64,000 nt of DNA from GCA-2720975 sp964469565 (GTDB lineage: Bacteria; Planctomycetota; UBA1135; GCA-002686595). Below, piece by piece: positions 8,580 to 18,441 of this stretch (positions are counted from its first letter, which is position 1; each line of letters starts with the position of its first letter). A model generated the notes under the pieces. The model saw only the letters and a program-made list of their open reading frames with translations, ran no database searches and had not been told where the DNA came from. The translations under genes and the position numbers were made by a program. The DNA lies in contig CAYXZD010000001.1 of the NCBI GenBank assembly GCA_964469565.1, positions 558,001-622,000 on the forward strand, in the 5' to 3' direction.

Positions 8580-9827
8580 TCAATCCGGCTTGCCGATGAC
8601 GATCGAGACGTTGTGGCCCCCAAAGCCCAGTGAGTTGCACAGGGCATTCTGGATCGGGATTTCCCGGGCAGAGCCTGGGACATAATCCAAGTCACACTCC
8701 GGATCGGGCGTAGTGTAGTTCCGGGTTGGATGCACCTTACCTGTATGGACGGCTAGGGTCGTCACAAGGAGCTCAATGCCCGTCGCGGCTCCCAGCAGGT
8801 GTCCAACCATGGACTTAGTCGAATTGACCGCGAGTTTGGAAGCATGATCACCAAAGGCAAGCTTGAGCGCTCGGGTCTCGATTGAATCGTTGTACGCGGT
8901 CGATGTGCCGTGTGCGTTCACATATTGGAGTTCATCCGGGTTGATTCCGGCGTGGTCCATCGCAATCTTGAACGCGCGGGCGGGTCCCTTGCCGTCTAGC
9001 TTGGGTGCCGTGATGTGATGAGCATCATCTGTCGAGCCATAGCCCTTGAGCTCAGCGTAGATCCTCGCACCGCGGGCCTTGGCGCGCTCGTACTCTTCAA
9101 GAACCAAGATCCCACATCCCTCCCCCATCACAAATCCATCACGGTCCTTGTCGAAGGGGCGAGACGCGGTCTCAGGTGAATCATTACGAGTCGAAAGGGC
9201 CTTGGCCGAGGCAAATCCGGACATGGAGAGCAAAGTAATGGCACTCTCAGATCCCCCCGTGATCACTAGATCGCTCTCCCCCCATTGAATCGATCGCCAC
9301 GCCATGCCAATCGCATGCCCAGCAGAAGCACAGGCGCTAATCGTCGTAAAGGCCGTGCCCTTGAGACCGTGCCGAATCGCAACCTGGCCGCTCACGGCGT
9401 TGGACATGATGCGCGGGATAAAATGGGGGCTCACCCGCCGAGGTCCACGTTCGCGCAGGACCTCCTGCTGCTCAAGCACCCCGGTGATGCCGCCAATGCC
9501 CGTTCCGATAATCGACCCGTAGCGCTCGCGCTTTTCTTCATCGTCCTGAGCGAGGTCCTCTAGCCCGGCGTCACGCAGTGCCTCGTCCGCAGCTACCATC
9601 GCCCACATCGTGAACCGATCCATCTTGCGCTCATCTGCAGCACGAAATCCATGCTCCAGGGGATCCCAGTCCACACAGGCCGCAAGGCGCGCAGTTAGCC
9701 CCTCACACTCAAAGCGTGTCAGCGGCCCTACGCCATTCTCCCCCGCAAGCATGCGCGGAAATGAGGTCTCCACATCTGAACCAAGCGGGTTTATGGTCCC
9801 GAGGCCTGTAATCACTACTCGACGCAT
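8580..9827 (-). CDS. fabF: Beta-ketoacyl-ACP synthase II
   Basis: Elongating condensing enzyme of type II fatty acid synthesis (malonyl-ACP + acyl-ACP). The catalytic triad is visible: Cys in TTISACASAGHAIG (about residue 166), His in NAHGTSTAYND (about 306), His in KSMVGHLLGAATG (about 343). The C-terminal LGFGGHNVSIV is typical. I start at 9827 (MRRVVITGLGTINPLG), preceded by GGAG at suitable spacing, giving 415 residues; the longer ATG at 9866 adds 13 atypical residues. It lies downstream of acpP, the usual fab order. Confidence 0.96.
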   Translation of the reverse strand: MRRVVITGLGTINPLGSDVETSFPRMLAGENGVGPLTRFECEGLTARLAACVDWDPLEHGFRAADERKMDRFTMWAMVAADEALRDAGLEDLAQDDEEKRERYGSIIGTGIGGITGVLEQQEVLRERGPRRVSPHFIPRIMSNAVSGQVAIRHGLKGTAFTTISACASAGHAIGMAWRSIQWGESDLVITGGSESAITLLSMSGFASAKALSTRNDSPETASRPFDKDRDGFVMGEGCGILVLEEYERAKARGARIYAELKGYGSTDDAHHITAPKLDGKGPARAFKIAMDHAGINPDELQYVNAHGTSTAYNDSIETRALKLAFGDHASKLAVNSTKSMVGHLLGAATGIELLVTTLAVHTGKVHPTRNYTTPDPECDLDYVPGSAREIPIQNALCNSLGFGGHNVSIVIGKPD

Positions 9828-9991
9828 AACAACTCCATAGGGGTGGGGCGGCTCAGCCGACTGCATTTTCTCGAACTACCCATCCAGCGGGGATTCCTCT
9901 GGGGTCACTGGCCAACCAGCCATTTCCGTGGACCGTTGATCCAGAGTAGGCGGCTGGCGATGGGCCTAGACAATCCGGGACCTGCCCGCGG

Positions 9992-10246
9992 CTACAGCTT
10001 CTCAGTGATGTAAGAAACTGCAGTGCCGACGGTCTGAATCTTCTCGGCATCCTCGTCGGGGATTGAAATATCGAACTCATCTTCGAACTCCATGACCAAC
10101 TCCACGGTATCGAGGGAATCGGCGCCCAGGTCGTTGATGAAGGAAGTCTCCATCGTGACCTTGTCTTTGGAGGTGCCCATTTGGTCACAGACAATCTTCA
10201 CGACGCGATCTTCAATGGTTTGGTCACTCACCTGTTCAGTCTCCAT
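9992..10246 (-). CDS. acpP: Acyl carrier protein
   Basis: 84-residue acidic four-helix carrier with the phosphopantetheine attachment site GADSLDTVELVMEFEDEF (Ser about residue 44). It carries the growing acyl chain for FabD, FabG, FabF and FabH, all encoded around it. Position between fabG and fabF is the canonical arrangement. Confidence 0.97.
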   Translation of the reverse strand: METEQVSDQTIEDRVVKIVCDQMGTSKDKVTMETSFINDLGADSLDTVELVMEFEDEFDISIPDEDAEKIQTVGTAVSYITEKL

Positions 10247-10337
10247 GGTTACTAAGGGATTCAGTCTAAGGGGGGGGTAGGGCCACGGCGGCCTTTTGGG
10301 ATCCGAGGGGCTGGCCCCCCGGTTGATTGAAGTAGGA

Positions 10338-11105
10338 CTATACGCTCATTCCCCCGTCCACGACGAGGGTCTGGCCGGTGATATAGGCGCCGCCAGGGCC
10401 TGCGAGGAATCCCACGGCCGCTGCGATATCGTCTGTTTGGCCCATTCGAGCAAGGGGAATACCCCCACTGAGCTCCTCACGGGCCTTTTCGTCTAGGGCT
10501 GCCGTCATATCAGTCTCGATAAAACCGGGTGCAACGGCATTGGCGCACACGCCCCGACTGGCCAGCTCTTTCGCCACGGATTTGGTCATGCCGATCAAGC
10601 CGGCCTTGGCCGCAGCATAGTTCACCTGACCCGCATTGCCGGTAATCCCAACCACAGAGGTGATATTGATCACCCTTCCTCCATTCTTCATCAGGGGCCT
10701 CGTGCAGGCCTTAATAAAGTTCCATGCTCCTTTTAGGTTCACATTCAATACGCGGTCGTAGTCCTCTTCGCTCATGCGCATGAGTATCTGATCGCGAGTG
10801 ATCCCTGCATTGTTCACTAGGATATGGGGCCCAGGCGGTTTGCCCACATCCATGCAAGAAGAAATCTCTTTGACGAGGTCTGCCACCGCATCAGTGTCGG
10901 CGACATCGACTCCGAACGCGCGCGCGCCTGGTGTGATCGCCGCACATTCATCCGCACAGGCCTGGGCACTGTCAACGGACGTCGCAACACACGCGACCTG
11001 GGCACCTTCTGAAGCGAGGCGCAGGGCAATTGCACGGCCAATTCCCCGGCTTGCGCCGGTCACGAGGGCCACTTGGCCTTGCAGGGGTAGTGAAGATGAG
11101 GTCAT
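10338..11105 (-). CDS. fabG: 3-oxoacyl-ACP reductase
   Basis: NADPH-dependent short-chain dehydrogenase that reduces beta-ketoacyl-ACP. Shows the cofactor loop VTGASRGIGRAIA, NNAG, and the Ser-Tyr-Lys triad (ITSVVG ... VNYAAAKAGLIGM), then PGFIETDMT. The ATG at 11105 (MTSSSLPLQGQVALVTG) gives 255 residues. The longer form would need a TTG at 11129 with no ribosome-binding site. Neither start has a clear Shine-Dalgarno sequence. Followed by acpP after about 90 bases. Confidence 0.95.
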   Translation of the reverse strand: MTSSSLPLQGQVALVTGASRGIGRAIALRLASEGAQVACVATSVDSAQACADECAAITPGARAFGVDVADTDAVADLVKEISSCMDVGKPPGPHILVNNAGITRDQILMRMSEEDYDRVLNVNLKGAWNFIKACTRPLMKNGGRVINITSVVGITGNAGQVNYAAAKAGLIGMTKSVAKELASRGVCANAVAPGFIETDMTAALDEKAREELSGGIPLARMGQTDDIAAAVGFLAGPGGAYITGQTLVVDGGMSV

Positions 11106-11279
11106 GCTGCAGTGAGACTGCGGAAACAAAAGTCAGAGGGAGTGACCAGACTCTAGCGGGGTTTGGAAGCGCCTTCAACGGCCAATGGACTCCAATGGAA
11201 CCCCAACGAGTGGCCATCCGGGGGCCCATCTAGGGGCCGGCGGGGGCTACGTGGTCGATTCCTTGAGGCAGGCGAGGCC

Positions 11280-12221
11280 CTAACCCACCGTCGGGCTGGA
11301 TAAATCCTCGGGCGTGGCCATCGCACGCACCGCGACCTCAGGTGCAATCTTCCGCATCAATCCCGCTAGCACGGTGCCCGGCCCAGGCTCTGTGTACTGG
11401 GTGACGCCTTGCTCCAGGCTCTCACGCATACTCCGCTCCCATAACACAGGCGCGCAGACCTGCTGGGCCAGATTACTGCGAACTTGCTCTGCGGAGCAGA
11501 CCGGTTGCGCATCCACATTGGAGATCACCTCGATCTGCGGCGCCTCGATAGGGGTCTCCTCAAGAGCCTCGCTCAGGCGATCCGCCGCAGGTCGCATACA
11601 TTCCGAATGAAAACCACCCGCCACAACGAGGGGTCGAACACGGCGGACACCGTGCTCCTTGGCCACCTCAGCTACACGCTCTAGGGCGCAGAGTTCCCCA
11701 GACAGGATGATCTGGCCTGGAGCATTCAGGTTGGCGACCTGACAAATCCCCACCGCACTACCCACCTCAGCCAGAGATGTAGCCGACTCTAGGGTTGCCC
11801 CCACAAGCGAGACCATTCCGCTAGCCACCTGCCCCGCAGCATCTTGCATGGCCCGCCCGCGTAGGTGAACGAGGCGCAATCCGTCTGCAAACGAAAAAGC
11901 CCCGGCAAACCAAAGGGCGCTGTATTCCCCGAGGGAGAGTCCAGCACAGTGGGCAAGGGATGATCGGTCCTGATAGGGCCCCTGCCCTAAGCTCTCAAGA
12001 ACGCGCATGATCGCGACACTCGTTGTGAAGATACCTGGCTGGGCCATATCGGTACGATTCACCGAATCACCCTCCGACCAGCAGACCTGGCTCAGGGAAA
12101 AACCGAGAACCTCATCGGCCTCGTCGAATGTTGCCCGGGCGATGGGATAAGTCTCGGCCCAGGTCTGGCCCATGCCTGCGAATTGAGCGCCTTGCCCTGG
12201 AAACAGTACAGCTTGCTTCAT
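11280..12221 (-). CDS. fabD: Malonyl-CoA:ACP transacylase
   Basis: Loads malonate onto ACP. Begins MKQAVLFPGQGAQFAGMGQ with the GQGAQ oxyanion motif. The nucleophile elbow reads GLSLGEYSALW instead of the commoner GHSLGEY. Further on are GRAMQDAA, the conserved GGFHSECM His and the C-terminal PGTVLAGLMRKI. I use the ATG at 12221 (313 residues, the normal family length) and not the one at 12260. It lies between fabH and fabG. Confidence 0.95.
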   Translation of the reverse strand: MKQAVLFPGQGAQFAGMGQTWAETYPIARATFDEADEVLGFSLSQVCWSEGDSVNRTDMAQPGIFTTSVAIMRVLESLGQGPYQDRSSLAHCAGLSLGEYSALWFAGAFSFADGLRLVHLRGRAMQDAAGQVASGMVSLVGATLESATSLAEVGSAVGICQVANLNAPGQIILSGELCALERVAEVAKEHGVRRVRPLVVAGGFHSECMRPAADRLSEALEETPIEAPQIEVISNVDAQPVCSAEQVRSNLAQQVCAPVLWERSMRESLEQGVTQYTEPGPGTVLAGLMRKIAPEVAVRAMATPEDLSSPTVG

Positions 12222-12308
12222 ATTGGTCTTGCGGTGGAATGGGCGTCTGGCCAAGCACACCCAGAGTTAGTCGACACGGCCTATTGATAGCGTGTGAAAG
12301 CCAGCGGT

Positions 12309-13298
12309 CTACCAGCGAATGAGGGAACCGCCCCAGGTGAGGCCAGCCCCAAACGCGACGAGTACAACGAGGTCACCTTGCTTGAGGCGTCCATCCCGGC
12401 GGGCCTCGTCAAGGGCGATGGGCACACTGGCTGCCGAGGTATTGCCATACCTGTCGATATTGACAACGCAGCGATCCATATCCCATTCAAGCTTGTCGAG
12501 GGCGCTTTCAATGATGCGAAGGTTGACCTGGTGCGGTACGAGCAGGGCTATTTCATCCTGGGAATAGCCTGCGCACATCTGCCGGATGACCTCTACCATC
12601 TTGCTCACGGCAAAACGGTAGACCTCGCGGCCATGCAGGGTGATGTTGTCCAAGGCAGGGTCGTAAGCCTCGTCCCCGGGGCGCACACGCATGCCACCAT
12701 GGGGAGCCTGGATAAACTCAAAGCCCGAGCCATCCGCCCCAAGGCAAGAATTCAGTATCTCACCCTGGCTGCAGTCGGCATGGGGCTGAAGGATGGCAGC
12801 CCCCGCACCGTCACCAAAGAGGATGCAAGAGCCGCGATCCTGCATATTGATCCAGCGCGATAAGGCCTCGGCACCGATGACGAGGGCTTTCTTGGCCCGA
12901 CCGGTGGCGATGAAGCTAGCGGCAGTGTCCAACGCCACCATGAACCCCGAGCAAGCCGCCCCCACGTCGAATGCTGCTGCACCACTCGCGCCGAGACGCT
13001 CCTGGAGCTGACAGCTCACTGTAGGCAGTTGCTGGTCCGGCGTGACTGTCCCCACAACGATGAGATCAACTTCCCCGGCTTCAACCCCAGCGTCTTCGAG
13101 GGCAAGCAATGCGGCCTGATAAGAGATGTCCGACGTACACTCGCCCTCAGCAACGAATCGCCGCTCACGAATCCCCGTGCGTTGAGCAATCCACTCATCA
13201 CTCGTATCAATGATGGTTGCAAACTCATCATTGGTCATAATGCGCTCAGGGACGTAAGAACCTGTGCCGGAAATACCTACGGGAATCAATGAGGTCAT
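12309..13298 (-). CDS. fabH: Beta-ketoacyl-ACP synthase III
   Basis: Primes fatty acid synthesis by condensing an acyl-CoA with malonyl-ACP. The Cys-His-Asn triad is in FDVGAACSGFMVALD (Cys about 116), LVPHQVNLRIIES (His about 257) and NIDRYGNTSAASVPIAL (Asn about 287). 329 residues, normal length. It is 88 bases upstream of fabD. An intergenic region of about 350 bases separates it from plsX and probably carries its own promoter. Confidence 0.96.
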   Translation of the reverse strand: MTSLIPVGISGTGSYVPERIMTNDEFATIIDTSDEWIAQRTGIRERRFVAEGECTSDISYQAALLALEDAGVEAGEVDLIVVGTVTPDQQLPTVSCQLQERLGASGAAAFDVGAACSGFMVALDTAASFIATGRAKKALVIGAEALSRWINMQDRGSCILFGDGAGAAILQPHADCSQGEILNSCLGADGSGFEFIQAPHGGMRVRPGDEAYDPALDNITLHGREVYRFAVSKMVEVIRQMCAGYSQDEIALLVPHQVNLRIIESALDKLEWDMDRCVVNIDRYGNTSAASVPIALDEARRDGRLKQGDLVVLVAFGAGLTWGGSLIRW

Positions 13299-13650
13299 GG
13301 GTGCTGATGCTGCGGTGGTCAGGAGCAGGACGGGCCCGGAAGGGTGATCCTACAACCCCAGTCTAGGGGTTTTGAACACCTTGTTCCCAGAGTTAGGGGT
13401 TCCTAATTAAGGTTTCCCCCCTAGGCACCCCAGATTGCAAGCCAATGAGGGGGCCGTGTTTCAGATAGACACCGGTGAGTCTCACCCGTGTCCAAGCCAT
13501 GCGCCCCCTAGCTTCCATGCACGAATCCCAATGCACTGTCCTGCCCCAATCATCAGGAAGAGACTGCCACTCCCCATGGGCGCTCAGGCGGCCTTCACCC
13601 TAGGTCGGCGAAAAAGGTCCAGCGGCAAGCCCACAGGGCGCCGCAAGACA
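13299..13650 (-). promoter_or_regulatory. plsX-fabH intergenic region with repeated motif
   Basis: No gene is apparent in these 352 bases. Two related boxes, CCCCAGTCTAGGGGTT (13356-13371) and CCCAGAGTTAGGGGTT (13386-13401), lie 30 bp apart, about three helical turns, next to an AT-rich near-palindrome CCTAATTAAGG (13402-13412). They sit 60-115 bases upstream of the fabH start codon. An operator or activator site for the fatty acid genes is a reasonable inference. No known FapR or FabT consensus is evident. Confidence 0.35.
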
Positions 13651-14649
13651 TCAGGAGTCAGTGAGTGCCCGAACGATGTGGGCGTTCACGTCAACATCGA
13701 GTGCCTTGGCGCCCTGGCGGATAGCATTCCCCACCGCCCTGGCATCAGACCGGCCGTGACCGATGATCACCACCCCATTCACACCTAGCAGTAGGGCCCC
13801 GCCGTACTCGGAATAATCCACGTGGTGGTGCAGGTCCGCGAGGACCTCCCCGGCCCATCCGGCCTGGTGAGCATCAAGTTGCTCGGTGACCTTTCCCAAA
13901 AGGAAGGTCGAAAGTCCCTCGAGCGTTTTCAACCAGACGTTTCCAGTGAACCCATCAGTGACGACAACATCCGCCCGGTCTCCAAAGATGTCACCGCTCT
14001 CCACATTGCCCACAAAACTCAGCTTGCTCCCAGCGAGTAACTCGTGTGATTCGCGTAGCAGATCGGTGCCCTTGCTCGGTTCCTCGCCGATATTCAGCAA
14101 ACCGACTCTCGGTTCAGCAATCCCATCCACATCCTGGGCAAGCGTGGCCCCCATCCAGCCGTAGTGGAGAAGATGCGCTGGCTTGGGAACGACATTGGCC
14201 CCCATATCGAGGATCGTAATCGGCTTCCCCGTCATGTGAGTGGTGATCGCGATTCCAGGACGGCGGATCCCCTGCAGTGTACCCAGTCCGAGTGTGGCTG
14301 CCCCGACGACAGCTCCTGTGTTCCCCATGCTGATAAAAGCCCCAGCTGCATCAGCACGAACGCACCCGATCCCCACTGGAATCGACGCGTCGGGTTGGGA
14401 ACGCAGGGCAGCACCAGGTTTGGCGTCCATGGCAATCGCCTCTGAAGCGTGCTGCACTGCAAAGTCTCCAGTCAAACCACGTTGAGCGAGCCCTTCCGCG
14501 ATCACGGTTTCGTCGCCCACCAGGAGTAGTCTCTCTGTAGGTACCGGCAGATCAACTCCGGCTCCACAGACGAGCGCCACTCCGTCCAGGACGACGTCGG
14601 GGGCATGATCTCCTCCCATGACATCCAGTGCGATGCGTGAATTAGCCAT
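13651..14649 (-). CDS. plsX: Phosphate acyltransferase
   Basis: PlsX converts acyl-ACP to acyl-phosphate for PlsY in phospholipid synthesis. 332 residues. Begins with the signature IALDVMGGDHAPDVVLDG, with HASEAIAMDAKPGAALR, SMGNTGAVVGAATLGLG, DMGANVV and VVTDGFTGNVWLKTLEG. Position between rpmF and fabH is classical. Confidence 0.96.
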   Translation of the reverse strand: MANSRIALDVMGGDHAPDVVLDGVALVCGAGVDLPVPTERLLLVGDETVIAEGLAQRGLTGDFAVQHASEAIAMDAKPGAALRSQPDASIPVGIGCVRADAAGAFISMGNTGAVVGAATLGLGTLQGIRRPGIAITTHMTGKPITILDMGANVVPKPAHLLHYGWMGATLAQDVDGIAEPRVGLLNIGEEPSKGTDLLRESHELLAGSKLSFVGNVESGDIFGDRADVVVTDGFTGNVWLKTLEGLSTFLLGKVTEQLDAHQAGWAGEVLADLHHHVDYSEYGGALLLGVNGVVIIGHGRSDARAVGNAIRQGAKALDVDVNAHIVRALTDS

Positions 14650-14795
14650 TGGGGTACCGGTGTAGGGTGAATCCGACGGACTCCTGTCCGTCGGTATCGG
14701 ATTGAACTCGCTCAGCTCCGCGCGAAATGCACCGATTGAACCTCAAGAAACGGCAAACTCTGCAATGGATCTCAACTCAATGAGTTACCGCCGGA

Positions 14796-15002
14796 TTAGA
14801 AGTCTTCGCGCTCGAAGACTTCCATACCACCGGAGCCACCCTTTTCAAAACCGTAGTGAGTGGACTCTTTCTCGTTGATGCGGTGGGGACGCGTCAACGC
14901 ACCCGAGCGTGGGTCGCGCTGCACCGGCTGGCCCGAAAGTGCCAAGTGCGACCGGCGCTTGCGCTTTTGGGTCTTGGAAATGCGTCGCTTGGGGTGTGCC
15001 AT
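14796..15002 (-). CDS. rpmF: Ribosomal protein bL32
   Basis: 68-residue basic protein beginning MAHPKRRISKTQKRKRRSH, the bL32 signature. The zinc-binding Cys residues of C-plus forms are absent. It has a longer, Gly/Glu-containing tail (GFEKGGSGGMEVFEREDF). It precedes plsX, the widespread rpmF-plsX order. The 242 bases upstream to alaS hold no gene. Confidence 0.93.
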   Translation of the reverse strand: MAHPKRRISKTQKRKRRSHLALSGQPVQRDPRSGALTRPHRINEKESTHYGFEKGGSGGMEVFEREDF

Positions 15003-15244
15003 GGGTTCGTACTACTTAGACCCAGCCTGCCAGAGAGCAGAAATGGGTGAACAGGGAGAGATGAACAAGAGAGGATTTGGGAAGGGACGAGCCCCTCCGC
15101 ACGGATTCAGAGGCCAAGAGGCTAGTGTTCACCTCCGGGGCTGTCAACGCAGGTGCCTAGAGCTCCCCAAGATTCCCAAGAATCACACTGGACATGGTTT
15201 TCCAGGGGCCACCGCGCGTTCCAATGCCGGGCTGGCCTGTCGGA

Positions 15245-17950
15245 TTACCCGTTTAGAGCCCCTGCGAAGGCTGACTGTATCTGCTCAAGCGCCCCAGGAA
15301 CACCGTCCGCGTTCTGCCCCTGGCCTTGGGCTGCACCGGGCTTACCGCCCCCACCGCCCCCCAGAAGGGGCTTCAACCCCCTTGCGAGGTCCCCAGCAGA
15401 GAGCCCGAAGTCGAGGGCCTTGCCCTGGCAAAGGATCATAAACGGAACACGCCCTTCTTGGCGACCAAAGAGCGCTAGGGCAAGGTCGGGGCTGTGCCCC
15501 TTAGCGCGGTCTGCCAAGTCCCTGAGACCGTCGGCATCCAACTCCGGATGGTCGAGCACCGCAACAGCCACTCCGCCAGTCTCATTGAGTTTCTCCTTGA
15601 GTCCGCTGAACGCAGCCGCACAGTCATGCCCCACCCCTTGCTTGGCCTGCTTGCGTGCCTGTTTGAGATCCGACTGGAGAGCAGCAAGGCGTTCGGCAAC
15701 GTCAGCTGCTGGGACCTTCAGCGCCTTGGCTGCGTCCTGCAACCACCCTCGCTGTTCCTGCACGGCCTCAATGGCCGCCGCACCACACACGCCCTCGATG
15801 CGGCGAACTCCCGCTGCAACAGCTCGCTCACTTAGGATGAGAAACGTCCCGACTTGCCCAGCCGATTCCACATGGGTCCCCCCGCATAATTCGACGGAAT
15901 AGTCCCCCACACCCACCACGCGAACCCGCTCTCCGTACTTCTCTCCAAACAGCGCCGTCACCCCTCGAGCCTTTGCCTCCTCGGGATCTTCGATCGTAGT
16001 GATGACAGGTTCGGAAACTGCAATCACTCCGTTCACATCCCGTTCCACCTGGGACAACTCGGAGGGAGTCACCGCTGTGGGATGCGAAAAATCAAATCGG
16101 AACCGATCAGGCCCCACGTAAGAGCCTTGCTGTGCAACATGATCGCCAAGAACTCTGCGCAAGGCGGAATGCAAGAGATGTGTGGCTGTGTGGTGAGCTT
16201 GTATCTTGGATCTTTGGGTAGCATCCACCTGGCAGGTCACCTTTGCGCCCACCGCAGGCAGGTCCGCACCACGGCCATCGACACAATCCAATCCACCGAC
16301 ATGCACAACTAATTCCCCGACCTTTTGAGTCGAGGTCACCTGCCACCCTCCTCCATCCCATTCAATTCGCCCGGTATCCCCGATCTGTCCGCCGCCCTCG
16401 GGATAAAACGGACTCTGATCCAACAAGAGGCGCCCCCCCTGCCCCTCATCCTCAAAGGCCGCCACGACCTGGGCCGTGCCAGTCATCCCGTCATGATCGG
16501 GGGAGTGAAATGTAGACCGAGTCCGCGCAAGTCCGACAACCTGCTCGGGCGAGAGCAGTTGCTTGAAGGCCCCCTCACTCCGACTGACATCACTGTGAGC
16601 CTTTCGAGCGTCTTCAAAACCCTCTTGGTCGAGGCGCAACGAGCGTTCCCTTGCCATCAAGCTCACTAGATCCTCGGGAAAGCCATAGGTCGCGTAGAGG
16701 TCATAGGCCTGCGCGCCCTCTAATTCATCGCCCTCCGAGAGCCCTTCGACCAGGCGCTCAAACTGAACGAGGCCTCGCTGAAGCGTCTTGCGGAACGATT
16801 CCTCTTCGGTTCGGATCACGAGGGCAACGTGTTCAGCCCGATCTGCGATTTCTGGAAAGGCGCCCCCAAGGACCTGTGTAACTGCTCCCACAAGCCGGTA
16901 AAGGAAGGGCTCATCCATTTGAAGGGTCTGCAACCCATAGCGTGAAGCCCGGCGGATCAAGCGGCGCAGGACATAACCGCGGCCCTCATTACTCGGCGCG
17001 GCTCCATCCGCAACGGCCGCCGTGACCGCTCGCACGTGATCCGCACACACCCGAAACGCCACATCCTTCTCAGCGTTCCCGGATCCACCGCTATAGGGGT
17101 GGCCGGTCAACTCCGTCAATACATCGAAAATAGGGGTGAAGAGGTCTGTGTCATAATTCGATGACTTGCCCTGAAGGACAGACAGGACACGCTCAAATCC
17201 CATCCCCGTATCCACGTGCTGAGCAGGCAAGGGCACCAGGGTCCCATCATCCTGGCGATTGAATTGAATGAACACCAGGTTCCACAATTCAATGAAACGC
17301 TCATTGCCGGCATTCACACCCAGCTCGGGATCGGCACCGTCCCGAGGATCACTACCCGGTCCTCCCCGGTCAATGTGGATTTCAGTACAGGGTCCACAGG
17401 GCCCTGTAGGCCCCATTTCCCAGAAATTGTCTTCACGATCGAAGGGCAGAATATGGGTTGGATCAATATCCGTCGTTTCACGCCACAGCTTCGCTGACTC
17501 CTCATCAGGCCCGAGGCTATCCGACTCATCCCCCTCAAAGGTGGTCACCCAGATGCGGTCCTTAGGCAGGCCCCACACCTCCGTCAAGAGTTCCCAGGCC
17601 CACGGAATAATCTCGGGCTTGAAAAAATCCCCGAAGGACCAATTGCCCAGCATCTCAAAGAACGTGTGGTGGTACGTATCCACACCCACTTCTTCAAGGT
17701 CGTTGTGTTTGCCCTGAACACGGATGCACTTCTGACTGTCGACCGCCCGGGAATAGCTGCGCTGTCCAGAGCCCAGGAACACATCCTTGAACTGGTTCAT
17801 TCCGGCGTTCGTAAACAACAGGGTGGGGTCGTCCTTGGGAAAAACCGGGCCTGAGGGAACGCTCTTATGCGCCTTTCCCTCGAAGAACTCCAAAAAGCTT
17901 CTCCGGGTCAGGTCTGCACTCCACTGTGTCTCGAGAGGGGCCGAGGTCAT
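15245..17950 (-). CDS. alaS: Alanyl-tRNA synthetase
   Basis: 901 residues, class II synthetase with editing domain. Aminoacylation core near the N-terminus (FTNAGMNQFKDVFLG, GKHNDLEEVG, HHTFFEMLGNWSFGDFF). Editing-domain zinc motif AHHTATHLLHSALR and CGGTHVESAGQVG. C-Ala domain with a flexible GGGGGGKPGAAQGQGQ segment near the end. The start at 17950 places the first catalytic strand as usual. It is followed by a 466-base region before recA. Confidence 0.97.
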   Translation of the reverse strand: MTSAPLETQWSADLTRRSFLEFFEGKAHKSVPSGPVFPKDDPTLLFTNAGMNQFKDVFLGSGQRSYSRAVDSQKCIRVQGKHNDLEEVGVDTYHHTFFEMLGNWSFGDFFKPEIIPWAWELLTEVWGLPKDRIWVTTFEGDESDSLGPDEESAKLWRETTDIDPTHILPFDREDNFWEMGPTGPCGPCTEIHIDRGGPGSDPRDGADPELGVNAGNERFIELWNLVFIQFNRQDDGTLVPLPAQHVDTGMGFERVLSVLQGKSSNYDTDLFTPIFDVLTELTGHPYSGGSGNAEKDVAFRVCADHVRAVTAAVADGAAPSNEGRGYVLRRLIRRASRYGLQTLQMDEPFLYRLVGAVTQVLGGAFPEIADRAEHVALVIRTEEESFRKTLQRGLVQFERLVEGLSEGDELEGAQAYDLYATYGFPEDLVSLMARERSLRLDQEGFEDARKAHSDVSRSEGAFKQLLSPEQVVGLARTRSTFHSPDHDGMTGTAQVVAAFEDEGQGGRLLLDQSPFYPEGGGQIGDTGRIEWDGGGWQVTSTQKVGELVVHVGGLDCVDGRGADLPAVGAKVTCQVDATQRSKIQAHHTATHLLHSALRRVLGDHVAQQGSYVGPDRFRFDFSHPTAVTPSELSQVERDVNGVIAVSEPVITTIEDPEEAKARGVTALFGEKYGERVRVVGVGDYSVELCGGTHVESAGQVGTFLILSERAVAAGVRRIEGVCGAAAIEAVQEQRGWLQDAAKALKVPAADVAERLAALQSDLKQARKQAKQGVGHDCAAAFSGLKEKLNETGGVAVAVLDHPELDADGLRDLADRAKGHSPDLALALFGRQEGRVPFMILCQGKALDFGLSAGDLARGLKPLLGGGGGGKPGAAQGQGQNADGVPGALEQIQSAFAGALNG

Positions 17951-18416
17951 AGGTTTGGATCAGCTAGTAGTCGCAGGGATCAGATCGGCTAGCACACTGG
18001 GTAGTGCGCTCAAACCGCAGGGGATGGGGCAGGAGTATAGAAGCCCGTCGATGAGCCGACAACGCACCCATCCAAGAGTCCCGGCGATCGCAGGCACCAT
18101 GCAGTGCCTCAAGCGCCACACCTGCATACCCATTCGATCTAGACAGCCCCCCCCCCGAACAAGCGGCTTCAGCACTCACCCCAGAAAGGGGCCCGCATCC
18201 CTGCGAGCCCCTCTCCACATGGTTCCCTGCCAAGTTGCGCACAAGCGGATCCACACCAACGTGTTCCTACAGAACACGCACAGTGGCCAGTTTCCTTTAG
18301 GCGTGGACCCCAGCAGGACCCACTAAACTAACCCGCTGTCGCCGGAGCCTTTGCACTCACACTGCCTGAGCTATTGCTGAGCTCATGCCTGAGCTCATGC
18401 CTGAGCTATTGCTGAG
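17951..18416 (-). other. Intergenic region upstream of alaS and downstream of recA
   Basis: No convincing gene is seen here. It holds a hairpin near 18187-18212 and a short tandem repeat at its right-hand end that continues into the recA reading frame. The alaS promoter should be near 17960-18050, but I cannot assign -10/-35 boxes with confidence. Confidence 0.5.
18187..18212 (-). terminator. Possible recA terminator
   Basis: AGGGGC-cc-GCA, a 4-base loop and TGC-ga-GCCCCT form a hairpin about 205 bases beyond the recA stop. On the minus strand it is followed by only TTTC, so it is weak as an intrinsic terminator. Confidence 0.35.
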
Positions 18417-18441
18417 CTATTGCTGAGCTATTGCTGAGCGC
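18362..18441 (-). repeat. Short tandem repeats spanning the recA stop codon
   Basis: On the minus strand about seven head-to-tail units occur: three GCTCAGCAATA units, two GCTCAGGCATGA units, one GCTCAGCAATA and one GCTCAGGCAGTG. Unit lengths are 11 and 12 bases. The first two units encode the last residues of RecA (SAIAQQ) and its TAG stop. Confidence 0.85.

Noticed and set aside
11280..12221. FabD nucleophile motif GLSLG as a sign of inactivity
   Set aside because: GLSLGEY occurs in active FabD proteins of other phyla; the Ser and the downstream His are intact.
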